A DNA stretch of 64,000 nucleotides, taken from contig JALQWG010000005.1 in NCBI GenBank assembly GCA_023260135.1, forward strand, positions 19,331 through 83,330, given 5' to 3'. Source of the DNA: Candidatus Altimarinota bacterium. GTDB lineage: Bacteria; Patescibacteriota; Gracilibacteria; BD1-5; UBA2023. The translations under genes were made by a program, and so were the position numbers. Shown here one piece after another: positions 52,037-62,081 of the stretch; the stretch's first letter is position 1, and each line of letters begins with the position of its first letter. Under the pieces are notes generated by a model. The model ran no database searches and had not been told where the DNA came from. It was given only the letters and a program-made list of their open reading frames with translations.

Positions 52037-52051
52037 TTTTCAACTCTTCAC
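52022..52051 (+). repeat. Inverted repeat, right arm
   Basis: Right arm of the imperfect inverted repeat with 51553-51581; it overlaps the 3' end of the four-helix-bundle gene and the leader of tmk. Confidence 0.65.
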
Positions 52052-52055
52052 TACT

Positions 52056-52679
52056 TTGTATATTGCATTCGAGGGCATCGTTGGGTCAGGGAAATCTACA
52101 CAAGTTCGGAAACTTGGGGAATATCTGCAGTGAGAGCGACACGATGTTGTCCATGTTCGTGAACCAGGAACAACACCGATTGCTGAGGATATCCGCCATC
52201 TCGCTCAGGTGAAAGGTTGGGAGGGTGAACATATGCATCCACTCACGAATGCGTATCTCTATGCTGCAGCTCGTTCCCAGACACTTCATACCGTTGTACG
52301 GCCAGCACTCGATGCAGGGAAGATAGTGGTTGCGGATAGGTGTTTTCTCTCATCGTGTACCATCCAGTGAGAGGCTCAGTGACTTGGTATAGATACAATA
52401 CTCGATATCAACCATGAAGCCATCCTGGGAATCATCCCTGATGTTGTTATCTATCTCGATATCGATGCTGACACTGCTCTCTCTCGTATATTTGACCACT
52501 CTGGTGACAAGTTCGAACGAGAATGAAAGTCATTCTACCAAGCAATTATCCGATGATATGAAAAGTGTGAAAAGTTGGAAATCATGAAAAATCGATTCGT
52601 CCGTATCGATGCGAGTGGTACAGAGGATGAAGTATTTGCCCGGATACTTAGAAAATTAAATTCTTTAAAACATGTCTAA
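52056..52679 (+). CDS. tmk: Thymidylate kinase
   Basis: Phosphorylates dTMP, 207 aa. P-loop FEGIVGSGKSTQVRKL (residues 5-20), then VREPGTTPIAEDIR (ERGTT-like DRX), YLYAAARSQ, VVADRCFLSSCTIQGEAQGL and VIYLDIDADTALSRI. TTG at 52056 is the likely start, since the protein begins right at the first strand and no ATG lies upstream in frame. UGA-Gly at LQGER, IQGE, AQGLG and REGKS. The 3' end overlaps the 5' nuclease gene by 8 nt. Confidence 0.92.
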
Positions 52680-53838
52680 TACTTTTTTCATCATCGATGC
52701 CTATAACCTCATCTATCGTATGTTCTATGCGATACCAGAGATGAATACTCGTGATGGTACACCGGTGAATGCTATATTCTGAGTAGCGAAGTTCCTGAAG
52801 AGTCTCGCCGATGAAAACCCTGATGCAGCACTTTTGGTTGCAACTGATGTCGGTCAGAGCTTCCGTGCGGAACTCTATACCGAGTACAAGGCTCAACGTG
52901 ACCGCATGCCAGATAATCTCCGTAGTCAGATAGAGGGGGTTTTTGCGATATTCGATGCTGCGGGTATCACAGTACTTGCTCGAGAGGGATATGAGGCGGA
53001 TGATATTATCGGATCTATTGCACATCGTTATGAGAATAACTGACACCAGGTGGTTATTATCTCATCCGACAAGGACCTCTGTCAGTTCGTCCGCGATGGA
53101 CATGTACATATCTATGATGCCATGAAGCGCAAGTTCATGAAGGAATCTGATGTTGTCGAGAAGTTCGGTGTACCAGCACATCAGGTTCGTGACTACCTCG
53201 CTATCGTCGGGGATAGTTCGGACAATATTCCTGGTATTAGTGGATTCGGTCCAAAAAAAGCTGTCGATCTCCTCTCAAAATACGAGACACTTGAGTGAAT
53301 CTATGAACACCTCGATGATCTCACACCGAAGATGCAAGAAGTGCTCATCGCACAGAAGGGAAATGCATTCCTCTCTCAAAAACTCGCAACCATATATACT
53401 GAGCTCGAGCTCGATGCATTACCAGAATCATCATTTGTCACTGGATTATCCAATCCTGATTATGTTGCACTTCTGAAATCCTACGAATTCAAGTCACTCC
53501 TCCCTCGCGAGGCCCCGAGTCTCGTCCCTGTGCAGAATATCGATGTGACAGATATCACGAGCTATGATAGACTCCAGGATATTCATCGTGAGATAATCCA
53601 AAAAAAACTCCCTATCGTGATCGCGGTGGATGAGTTCGGTAAGATAGCATTCTCCCTCGACGGAATAATCTATCGTATCGATACAAAAAAAGTTGATACA
53701 AGCGAATTCATCGACGATATCCTGAGTGAGAATATATCTCTCATAGGCTATGATCTCAAGGATGTCCTCCGCAAGCTCTACGCTATAAAAAAACCCGCCG
53801 AAGTGGCGGGGGATGAGGGGCAAGGGAGATTGTTTTAG
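52672..53838 (+). CDS. Stand-alone PolA-type 5'-3' exonuclease with partial 3'-5' exo-like domain
   Basis: A 388-aa protein. Residues 1-290 form the FEN-like nuclease of DNA polymerase I: NTFFIIDAYNLIYRMFYAIP, YKAQRDRMPDNLRSQ, YEADDIIGSIAHRYENNG, VIISSDKDLCQFV and GDSSDNIPGISGFGPKKA. It removes RNA primers. The rest (IVIAVDEFGKIAFSLDGIIY; ISLIGYDLKDVLRKLYAI) looks like the start of the exonuclease domain of PolA. The frame then ends at a GC hairpin, without the polymerase domain. UGA-Gly at IFGVAK, NNGHQ and LEGIY. Confidence 0.88.
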
Positions 53839-55091
53839 GCCTCATAGAGCTTGTCTAGTACGCTCGCAATTTGTACTCAAGCCCGAGATGCCTTATTATT
53901 CATACTATCTCAATGATAGTAGCTGAGTCATGAATTGTCTTTTGCTATTGATGCCCATTCTCTTGCTAAATTCATCTGGAATTCAGCTTGTGATAGTCTT
54001 CCAGCCTTAAAGCTTGATAATCATCGCTCATTTAATTTTAGAAATGCTAATCTATCTTGGAATTCAGCTGAAAATTTAGTATTCGGGTCGATATCATATT
54101 TTTTTATCATATCTTTCAACGTGTAATCCATGAACTGATATTTTCCGATAGCAGCAGACCCTTTTCATATCTTATAACTTCTTTGATATTCTAGTATTTC
54201 TGTGAGGTTCATCTCTGTAAATTTTATCGTATTTTGTCATCCATCAGCGAAGATTGCATTATAATTATCTCAAGTTCATTCTGCCACACCAATAAAATTC
54301 AAGAGTCATTTATCTCATGAGCCAATATCATTAATATCAAAATTCATAGATTGGTATCGAGTTCTGTATTTTAATTCTTCTTGTACATCTTTCTCAAGCT
54401 GAACATCGTCTTGTACTGTCGTTAGTGGCTTTCATCTATTTTCTAGTGTATCCTCTAATCTTTCTCTCTTCCACTGTCTCTCATTTGCTTCTTCATCATC
54501 TTTTGTTACTTCTCAGCGTGCAACTATTTCGATTCTATATCCATCATATATTGGTTGATATTTTCACTTGGCATCATAGTAACCAGGGCGTGGAGTATTT
54601 CTTCGTTCACACTCGACACCATTGATTGATATCTTTTTAACATTTGCAGGAAGGATATCTCCAGCACCAGTCCTATCTCGGAGTGATGTATTACCACCAA
54701 AATTCACTATAAAAGTATTTCATTCTTGTATCTCAGAAGATTTTATCTCTTTATCTGGATTTTTCTCATCAATGAGAGTGAGGTTTGCTATATCTACTCA
54801 TTTTTTTCTGAGAGTGAGTATATCAGAGTTTTTGATGTTATCAGCATTTTTTCACTTGAGGACTTCAGTGACATCATTCTTATTCTTTTCATCTACTCAT
54901 TTTCACTCCATAATAGCATCGAGGCGTTCAAGTCTCTTAACTTTTCGTTGTAATTCAAATCTTTTTTTTGCATCTTTTTCTGCCTCAAGCTCTAGCTTAA
55001 GTGCTGCCAGTTCTTTTTTTACATCATCCGGTGACTTTGTAATCACTTCAGGACTCCTTGTTTTATCAATTGTTTGGAAATATACTGTCAT
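53835..55091 (-). CDS. Muramidase/lytic transglycosylase-type lysozyme (418 aa)
   Basis: The C-terminal third contains a lysozyme-like domain: LLNFIGVAEGTGDNYNAIFA with the catalytic Glu, IEFTEMNLTEILEYQ-type helix and KGSAAIGKYQFMDYTLKDMI. This is the pattern of phage-type endolysins and GH104 muramidases. The N-terminal 250 residues are a helical stalk (VKKELAALKLELEAEKDAKK) and a beta domain. No signal peptide, so export may need a dedicated route, or it may act in cell lysis or in the type IV machinery. About 16 UGA-Gly codons. Convergent with the nuclease gene (4 nt overlap). Confidence 0.75.
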
Positions 55092-55136
55092 ATTTTAAAA
55101 ATTTATATTTGTATAATAATTATTTATATACTCTCG

Positions 55137-55164
55137 TCAAGAAAAAACTCTCATTATTTTGAGA
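55137..55164 (-). terminator. Terminator after the STAS gene
   Basis: On the minus strand AACTCTCAAAATAATGAGAGTT followed by TTTTT; overlaps the STAS stop. Confidence 0.8.
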
Positions 55165-55510
55165 GTTCTGCAAGAGCTACTTCCTCTGCATCGAATACCG
55201 GAATAATCGATGTGATACCGACGAGGTCGAGTGTATCACGTACCTCAGGACCGATGTTAGAGAGGGCAAATTTACCACCACCATCTTCTGTGCGCTGAGC
55301 AATATCAGCGATGTATCCGATGGATTTACTATTGAGATACTTGAGCTCTATGAGGTTGAAGAGGATACGAACTCCAGTAAAATCACCAATATCAGCAATA
55401 ATATTCGGGAATGTAGTGTCCACATTGGTCTCATCGAGTTCACCGTGGAATGTAAATATTTTTACACCTGTATTGGTACTGGATTTTTTGACTTCGAGTT
55501 GCGTGAGCAT
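55154..55510 (-). CDS. STAS-domain protein (anti-sigma antagonist-like)
   Basis: A 118-aa single STAS domain. It shows the SpoIIAA-type fold: VKIFTFHGELDETNVDT, FTGVRILFNLIELKYLNSKS (the Ser after YLN is the usual phosphorylation position) and VRDTLDLVGITSIIPVFDA. Proteins of this type are switched by an anti-sigma serine kinase. No RsbW/SpoIIAB kinase or sigma factor was seen in the window. No UGA codon. T-rich leader. It is transcribed before the muramidase gene on the same strand but has its own terminator. Confidence 0.9.
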   Translation of the reverse strand: MLTQLEVKKSSTNTGVKIFTFHGELDETNVDTTFPNIIADIGDFTGVRILFNLIELKYLNSKSIGYIADIAQRTEDGGGKFALSNIGPEVRDTLDLVGITSIIPVFDAEEVALAELSK

Positions 55511-55617
55511 AGGGAAACAATTAATAATTTAGAATCTTACCAGCAAAGTATAACAGGTTTTATTCTTTTGTGCAACTTTTTCCTTGCATTTTCCTTGTTT
55601 TTTGTACACTTTTCATC

Positions 55618-56640
55618 ATGTTATATAATTTTATTCCTGCAGAACGCGTAGATGATAGACCGTTATCATTCTGGCAGTCACATACATGGAAGCGCATCCT
55701 CGAAGAGTCTCACCAGGCACAGGAGGTTTTTTATTATGGAAACCTCGACGGAACATATCTTCTCGTAGAGATTCGTACGCTCAAGCTCGGGATGCTCGGA
55801 GCATTTGTCCTCGGGCCAAAAAAAATACAGATACAATCGGATTTTGCGGACTTCATCACGAGTCTCAAAAAATACCTCAAGAAAAAATGAATAGTACTCT
55901 TCCAAGTCGAGCCTATTGAGGATAGTGGTATGATAGAGTCAGGACTCGGAGTTGATAAGAAAAAGAATCCTATCATGCTCCTTCTCACAGGAAGTGGGAA
56001 TCGTGTGTACAAGGAATTTCTCACACCATACAATCGTATGATCGATCTTGCTCCGACTGAGGATGAGATATTTGCTCAGATGCGCGAGAAGGGGAGATAC
56101 CATATCAATCTCGCTATCAAGAGAGATGTCACGATAGAGGCTGTCAGGGCAACGAGTGAGAATATTGATACGTGGATGAGGCTTCTCTCTGATACAGTGA
56201 GTCGTGATGGATTTTCTGGGAATAGCCGTGAATACTATGAGGTATTCCTCTCTGAGATAGAGAAGAGTTACGGTACTGGACTCTACTTCGGTTCTGCGGA
56301 GGGACGAGTGATTGTGGCTGGTATATTCGTATTCACACCTGAGCGAGCTATATACTACTACGGCGCATCTTCATCTGACAAGGAAGACCGTAAACGCATG
56401 GGATCATACCTCCTCCAATGGCATGCCATCCGAGATGCCAAGAGACGATGAATCGAGTACTATGACTTCCTCTGAGTGGCAGATCCAGCTAATCCTCATG
56501 ATCATCTGAAGTGAGTCTCTGACTTCAAGGAAAAATTCTGAGGCTATCTCGTAAAACAACCACCAAAACTCTGTGTTATCCTCTCATGGAAGGGAAGAGT
56601 CATACTCCTTCTCAAGACGATGTTCCGGAGGAAATGATAA
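55618..56640 (+). CDS. FemAB/GNAT family peptidoglycan bridge protein
   Basis: A 340-aa FemX-like aminoacyltransferase with two GNAT-type halves. Recognisable parts: RPLSFWQSHTWKRILEESHQ near the start, DEIFAQMREKGRYHINLAIK (typical of the family), GTGLYFGSAEGRVIVAGIFV and IYYYGASSSDKEDRKRMGSY-LLQWHAIRDAKRRG-EYYDFLG. Such enzymes transfer amino acids from tRNA to the lipid II stem peptide. UGA-Gly at LKKKGIV, KRRGIE, DFLGVA and others. Convergent with the permuted glycosyltransferase gene (3 nt apart). Confidence 0.9.
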
Positions 56641-56643
56641 AAA

Positions 56644-57744
56644 CTAGAGAGATGTATGGGGAAAGAGGATAATATCCTCTTTTTTTGCCTGCTTCTGTAC
56701 GTATGGTATGAGAAAACTCGCGAAAACCATATGTTCTATATTCTTCCCGAGCAGAGAGAGAATGAGTCGAACATAACACCATTTTCCGATACTGATGATT
56801 TTTTTTGTCAGAGATGTATATTTCGGGATAAAATCAGTAAGTCTGGTACTCTCTGGGATCATCGATTCGCTCGTGATATCCTGGGGAAAAGCCGCAAGAA
56901 GTCCAAGATCATGATGACATAAAATAATTCGTGCTCAGGTTTTTCGCTGATAGTGTCTCACCGCAAGGGCTCACCACGGTCACATATACCTCAGTATCGA
57001 GTGGAGCCAGATGAGGGTTGGTTGTGTCTCCCTGAGTCCTTTCCAGAGTGCTATCCCACGCCAAAAAGCTATGAGAGAGAGTACAAACATAATTCGTCTC
57101 TTCCAGGGAGTTGTTTTCCCCCTGTAGGCATGGAGTGATACATTTTTTCAGAGGTTTTTTATTTGTTCCCTCAGGAATGCTATATAGTATTCTGCTCATC
57201 ATATCTTCTCCTCATAGTCATGGATGATGGCTATGTTTTTGTCTTTTTCTATGAGCTTGGTGATTCTAGTTGTCCAGGCTTCATGTGAAAAATCTCTGAT
57301 ATCAGTTACTGGTAACTCTTCTCACTTGATGAGCTCTACTAGGATTTTTTCGAGAGAAGTGATAGGATTATTCTCATCGAGTGAATATGATTCAGATATG
57401 AGATCTCTGAGTCATCATTTTCTCGGTCATATGACTGGTGTTCCATGTTCGAGTGCCTCGAGTGCCGTGAGTCCGAACATCTCGAGGAATCGTGATGGCA
57501 TGAAGAGAACATCAGATTTTTCATAGAGGGTGTTGAGCGCCTCTTTGGATATCTTCCCATGATATGTCACGTTTTTATATTCTCTCGCGAGGTCTCGGAT
57601 TGTATTCTCATATTCACCATCAGAACATATATCCCAGTGGATGTCCTGGGATCACTCTCGACTATGAAAATACCTAATTGCCTCTATGAGTATATCGACT
57701 CATTTTTCGTGGACGAGACGAGATGCGAAGAGTATATGGAGCAT
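56644..57744 (-). CDS. GT4-type glycosyltransferase with C-lobe before N-lobe (circular permutation candidate)
   Basis: One open frame of 366 aa, UGA=Gly. Residues 1-170 are a GT-B C-lobe: LHILFASRLVHEKGVDILIE, VTYHGKISKEALNTLYEKSD and the E-x7-E motif in SRFLEMFGLTALEALEHGTP, then VIGPRKGG. Residues 171-366 are a GT-B N-lobe: IAIIHDYEEKIGGAEYYIAF, LIWLHSILRYMGPWGALAVR, ILCHHDLGLLAAFPQDI, ending DIILFPHTSL at the normal hinge. In ordinary GT4 enzymes the order is reversed and the total length similar. No stop or start lies between the lobes. It starts 2 nt after the O-antigen ligase stop. Likely adds a sugar to the surface glycan. Confidence 0.85.
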
Positions 57745-57746
57745 AT

Positions 57747-59048
57747 TTAGTTCTGTGGTTGGTTGAGCCTTTTTCTATGATGAGAGAGTATGAGTCCTAT
57801 GAGCATGAACATCGGGAGTACGAGAACGCTCGACTCAAATGTATGGAGAAAAAGATTCATAATGCCCACTCATGCAAACATCGCTCCGAGGATGGCATGT
57901 TCCTTCATGAGGAGGAGAAAAAGAGTCAGCATAATCGCAAGAAAAAGTATCCCACCGATAACTCAACCCTCGACGAATTGTTGTATATACCAGCTCTCAG
58001 GAATGTAGAATCGGTCTTTTTCCTCCATGTCTACGTCTGCCTCGGGTATTACATGTCTATATCCTGGACCAGAGCTCCCGAGTCATTGTCCGAGAGGATG
58101 AGACTGGAATCGTTCAATACTCGTGACCATTCGTTCAAAGTGTCACTTGGTAGATCCAGCACGCCCGATAATAGCACCAATATGTCCACCATACTTGAGT
58201 CCGAGAACTCAGACTCAGAGTATTCCTATGAGTGAGATAATGATGAATTCTTTTTTGTAGTGTCGGTAGATGGTTCGGAGATTCCATATGATGGCAACTC
58301 CGATAGCACCGACCGACCCAAGAAGAGCGCTGCGAGAATATGTGTAGACAATCATTCCCATGATACCAATGAGGATGAGCCCCACTACAAAATACCAATC
58401 CTTGCGCATGCGCATATAGTAGGCGAATATTCATCCAAAAAATATCAAAAATGCTCACATCGTATTGGGCCCGTCGAGGAGTCACTGGAATCTACGGACA
58501 TTGGCACCATCTATACCATGAAAAATCGGAGGAATACCACCACAATCATGCCAATTCGACGGATTACCACAATATCCGAACACGAGGAGGAGGTCTTCTG
58601 TGAGGGGCCACTTCAGGAGTCATGAGAGGAATAACATGATGCCCCCAGAGATGAGGAACAGTCTGAGATAGTACGCAGTTGATTCTCTGAGGAGAGATGC
58701 CCCATGATAGAGGAGCCAGAAAACGAGGAGGAATGAGAAATCATACCTCCCACCATAGATGATTCCCGAGAGTCCGGTGGTAAATACTGTGATAACGAGC
58801 ATACTCACAATATATGAGAGAATCAGTATATCTATGAGGGTGAATTTGAGGGTGATTTTTCGCCCTAAAACATTCCATGCGAAGATCAGGAACATGACGA
58901 GAATGAGTGCTTCTTTGTAGAATGAAAAACCTGGTATTCCGAGTTTTACATTGGTCCAGACAGAGAGTATGGTTGTGAATGGTAAGAGTATGAGGAGTAT
59001 GCGGAATACAACATCGAATACAGATGTATTTTTAAAAAAGTTTTTCAT
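57747..59048 (-). CDS. O-antigen ligase/polymerase (Wzy_C) family protein
   Basis: A 433-aa protein with about 11 TM helices. The signature loop lies around NVRRFQGLLDGPNTMGAFLI and continues TYSRSALLGSVGAIG; the extracytoplasmic loop has FQSHPLGQGLGSSGPGYRHV and FYIPESWYIQQFVEGGVIG, typical for O-antigen ligase family proteins. It joins or polymerises lipid-linked glycans outside the membrane. About 14 UGA-Gly codons. Paired with the permuted glycosyltransferase directly downstream. Confidence 0.88.
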
Positions 59049-59140
59049 AGAATAAAATTACTTGCGAATACTAATCATTTTTATACAATAGGCAAACAAA
59101 ATAATGTACAATTAAGAATTATCAATTAACAATTATTGCT

Positions 59141-59410
59141 ATGTCTCTCCTCACTCCAGAACAACTCGCTCGTCTTCGTAAGCCCCATGTAAACTCTACT
59201 TGTATTGGCTGCAGTGCTTGTACTGCTATATCGGGGAATGTATTCTATCTCGATGATAATGGACTCTCATGCGTGAGCAAGCTCGATAACTACGAGTGAC
59301 ATGATGTCGACGACTCTATCTCGGCATGTCCAGTCAATGCTATCAGCTGGCAACCGATGACCGAGACTGGTGAATACGCCAATGGTGCAGTAGAACACCA
59401 AGATGTGTAA
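59141..59410 (+). CDS. Ferredoxin, single [4Fe-4S] type
   Basis: An 89-aa protein with cysteines in CIGCSACTAISGNVFYLDD (22, 25, 28) and ACPVNAI (about 67) binding one cluster. A fifth cysteine lies in LSCVSK. It is an electron carrier; the partner is unknown, possibly the RlmN/HesB system. One UGA-Gly (YEGHDV). It has its own AT-rich leader and a terminator that is shared with ftsW. Confidence 0.9.
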
Positions 59411-59443
59411 TAAAAAGTACCGCTAACATAGCGGTACTTTTTA
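59408..59443. terminator. Bidirectional terminator between ferredoxin gene and ftsW
   Basis: AAAAAGTACCGCTA-ACA-TAGCGGTACTTTTT, a long perfect stem containing both stops. Confidence 0.9.
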
Positions 59444-60679
59444 GAGGGTAACGCGGCGTTCACTCGAAAATATATCTGTAATCTTCTGTGGTCGGTATTC
59501 CCTATGTCGAGAGATAGATAGAAGTATCCCCACACACATGAGCATCGAGAGAAGTGATGAACCCCCATAACTCACGAACGGGAGTGTGACTCCTGTGAGG
59601 GGTACTATGTTGAGGTTGACTCACATATTGATACCTGCCTGGACGAATATGATCATCGTGATACCGAATGCAACATACTGCGCAAATGGATCCTTGACCG
59701 ATCTCGCTATGAGAAAGCCTCTGTACACTATGAGAAGATAGAACATGATAACGACAAATGCTCCTACAAATCCGAGTTCTTCTGTGATTACAGAGAATAT
59801 GAAGTCTCACTGTACTTCTGGGAGGTATCCGAATTTTTGTATGGATTTTCCGAATCCAAGACCAAAAAATCCCCCACTTCCTATTGCTATGAGTCCTTGT
59901 TTTGTCTGATAGTCTTTTCCATCTGGATTCGGCTTTTCGATGAGTTCCTTGTTGTCTCGGATGAAGTTATCCACTCTTTGTGATATGTAACTCAGGGGAT
60001 TAGTATTTTTTCATTCACTATTTTGTATCTCTATTTTTCCGATTCCATACACAGTCATGGCTCCGAGAAGGCTGATGCCTATAGATATTGCCAGGTATTT
60101 GGAGTTTCCACCACCCACGAAGTAGAGTGCTATAACAACTGGTGCGAGGATCAATATAGATCAGAAGTCTGGCTGGAGAATCAGGAGGAGAAATACACTT
60201 CCAGCAAGGAAAAAGAATGGAACAAATCCATCAAAAAAATCATCGAGTAGATGTCTTTTTTTCTTGATAAAATAGGCGAGCACTATAACGAGTCCTATCT
60301 TCATGAATTCAACTGGCTGAATCGATGGGATTCATGGTATGTTGAGCCATCATTTTGCACCATTGTATTCTTCTCAGATAAAGAGTACAGAGAGGAGAAG
60401 TATAAAACATGCTCAAAAAATATGCTTCGCATGTTGCTCTAGGAACCTGTATGGAATCTTGGTCATCACAACGAGGGCAACAACCCCGATGAATATAGAC
60501 TTGATATGACGTATGAGGTAATAGTAGTTATTGGATTCTTCGAGAATCCCTCTATTTACGAGTTTTTCGGTGAGACTATTTGACCAATAGACACTCACAG
60601 AACTCATCATCACGAGTCAGAATATGACGAGTGCGAGTGTCAGGAATACGAGAGTGGCGTCTATATGTTTTTTTTCCAT
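59441..60679 (-). CDS. ftsW: FtsW/RodA-type SEDS peptidoglycan polymerase
   Basis: A 412-aa SEDS protein with ten TM helices. The family motifs are present: [40 protein letters not shown], the [20 protein letters not shown] region followed by [20 protein letters not shown], and the C-terminal [19 protein letters not shown]. Sequence around LPEVQGDFIF favours FtsW over RodA. It polymerises glycan strands with a class B PBP (not in the window). UGA-Gly at IPGIP, AKGW, QPDFGS, VQGD and NMGVN, all highly conserved positions. Confidence 0.93.
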
Positions 60680-60697
60680 GAGGGAGGGTATAATTAT

Positions 60698-60725
60698 AAA
60701 AAACCGAGAAGGTATCTCGGTTTTT
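60698..60725 (-). terminator. Terminator after the LPxTG-like protein gene
   Basis: AAAAACCGAGA-TACC-TTCTCGGTTTTTT on the minus strand, a near-perfect stem. Confidence 0.88.
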
Positions 60726-60735
60726 GGTGTGTCAA

Positions 60736-61422
60736 TTATGCGTGACGTCGGCGTATGAGAAGGATGAATGCGATACTTCCTGCTATAGCGAGATATATGA
60801 GAGGATTTGCACCGGCTGGTGGGAGTTCTTCAGTTGTTGATGATGGAGATGGTGTCTCTGTCTCTCCTGTGTTGGTTGCTACCATTGTTGGAGTCGACTC
60901 TGTCTGACTTGATCCCGTAGCCGCCACAATGATTGCATTCGGATTACTTGGTGCGTTGAGCTCGACGATTACAGGGATCTCTTCACTATATTCCTGGAGA
61001 TCTACTGGTGTAGTGAACTCCTTGAGTCCGTCGGCACCATCCTTGATGATGACGCCATCCTCTGATATAGCACTCACTATGGTCATCTTGTATGCTGTAT
61101 CAGCCTCTATGCTATCAGTGAGGATAACCTGTACAGTAGAGTTATCTGCACTTCCGGTAAAAGACTCTATTCGTACATTGCTGTCATCATTTTGCTTAGT
61201 GATTCTCACACGCACAGACTCTCGGATAATAGGTTGATTGAATACTACATTGACATGCTTGGTATCGATGGATTCTATAGTGTCTACGAGGAGGGGATTT
61301 TCTACGGTGATTGCTCCTACAGGAACAGTAGATCATGTCTCGGTATCAGCTGCATATGTTGCAGATACTGCTGCAATAGCCATGAGGCATCCTGAAACAA
61401 GAAAAATGAGAGTAGATTTCAT
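60736..61422 (-). CDS. Secreted protein with LPxTG-like C-terminal anchor (228 aa)
   Basis: A signal peptide (LIFLVSGCLMAIAAVSATYA) leads into a beta-sandwich-like domain (KHVNVVFNQPIIRESVRVRI; VQVILTDSIEADTAYKMTI) that resembles a bacterial Ig-like fold. A Ser/Thr/Pro linker follows, then ELPPAGANPLIYLAIAGSIA plus a TM and the basic end RRRHA. The LPPAG-TM-RRR order mimics a sortase signal, but the motif is not LPxTG and no sortase was seen. Surface display is likely. Only one UGA-Gly (TETGST). Confidence 0.75.
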
Positions 61423-61475
61423 GTTGCAAAAAAGATAAGAAAATATACACTTCGTCTATATCATAAAAAAATGTT

Positions 61476-62048
61476 ATGAAAACGCAATTTTCTTTTGGGG
61501 AAAGAGGCTTTACAATCGTAGAACTTATGGTCGTTATTGCCATAATTGGAATCCTTTTTGGACTGATGTCCCAGATTGATTTTCGTGCACAGGAGAGTTC
61601 TGTTCGAGCTGATCGTATTGCCAATCGCGTACAATGAGTGCTCCATAACAACAATGTATCAGTCATGATGGGGCGTATGGATGCTACCGGTAGTGGCTCA
61701 ACATGATCAACTATCATTATCACTGCATCGGGGATGGTATGACATGGTATACGCTGGCAGCTCACTCCGAGCCTAACATGATCATATAGTTATCCATTTT
61801 TTGACAATGATCCGAGATATCAGATATTCTCTATCCGGGGCTGTGATGGAACGAATAGTGGGTCAACATCGCAGGTGGAGATATATACAGATAGGAATTG
61901 AACTACATTTTCTGGAGTTGGACTCCCATCATGAGCCAATATTCTCGAGGTTCGAGTGAGGTATGTTGATTCCGCACGTAAGGTTGTTTTTGATAGACGT
62001 ACTTGACGTGTCGAGATACGTCGAGATGCTGAGATAATTTGCCAATAA
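61476..62048 (+). CDS. Type IV pilin/pseudopilin-like protein
   Basis: A 190-aa prepilin. The N-terminus ERGFTIVELMVVIAIIGILF is a classical class III signal: Gly before Phe, Glu at +5 and a hydrophobic helix. The soluble domain is beta-rich and Gly/Ser-rich, with two cysteines (SIRGCDGTNSG; EIICQ) that could form a C-terminal disulfide. About ten UGA-Gly codons. No pilus ATPase, PilC or peptidase gene in the window. Divergent from the LPxTG-like gene. Confidence 0.88.
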
Positions 62049-62081
62049 CTCAATTTTTCATATATTCCTCACGTTTTTCCT

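Noticed and set aside
56656..56922. Plus-strand ORF after femAB
   Set aside because: The opposite strand carries the end of a recognisable glycosyltransferase N-lobe; the plus ORF has no family pattern.
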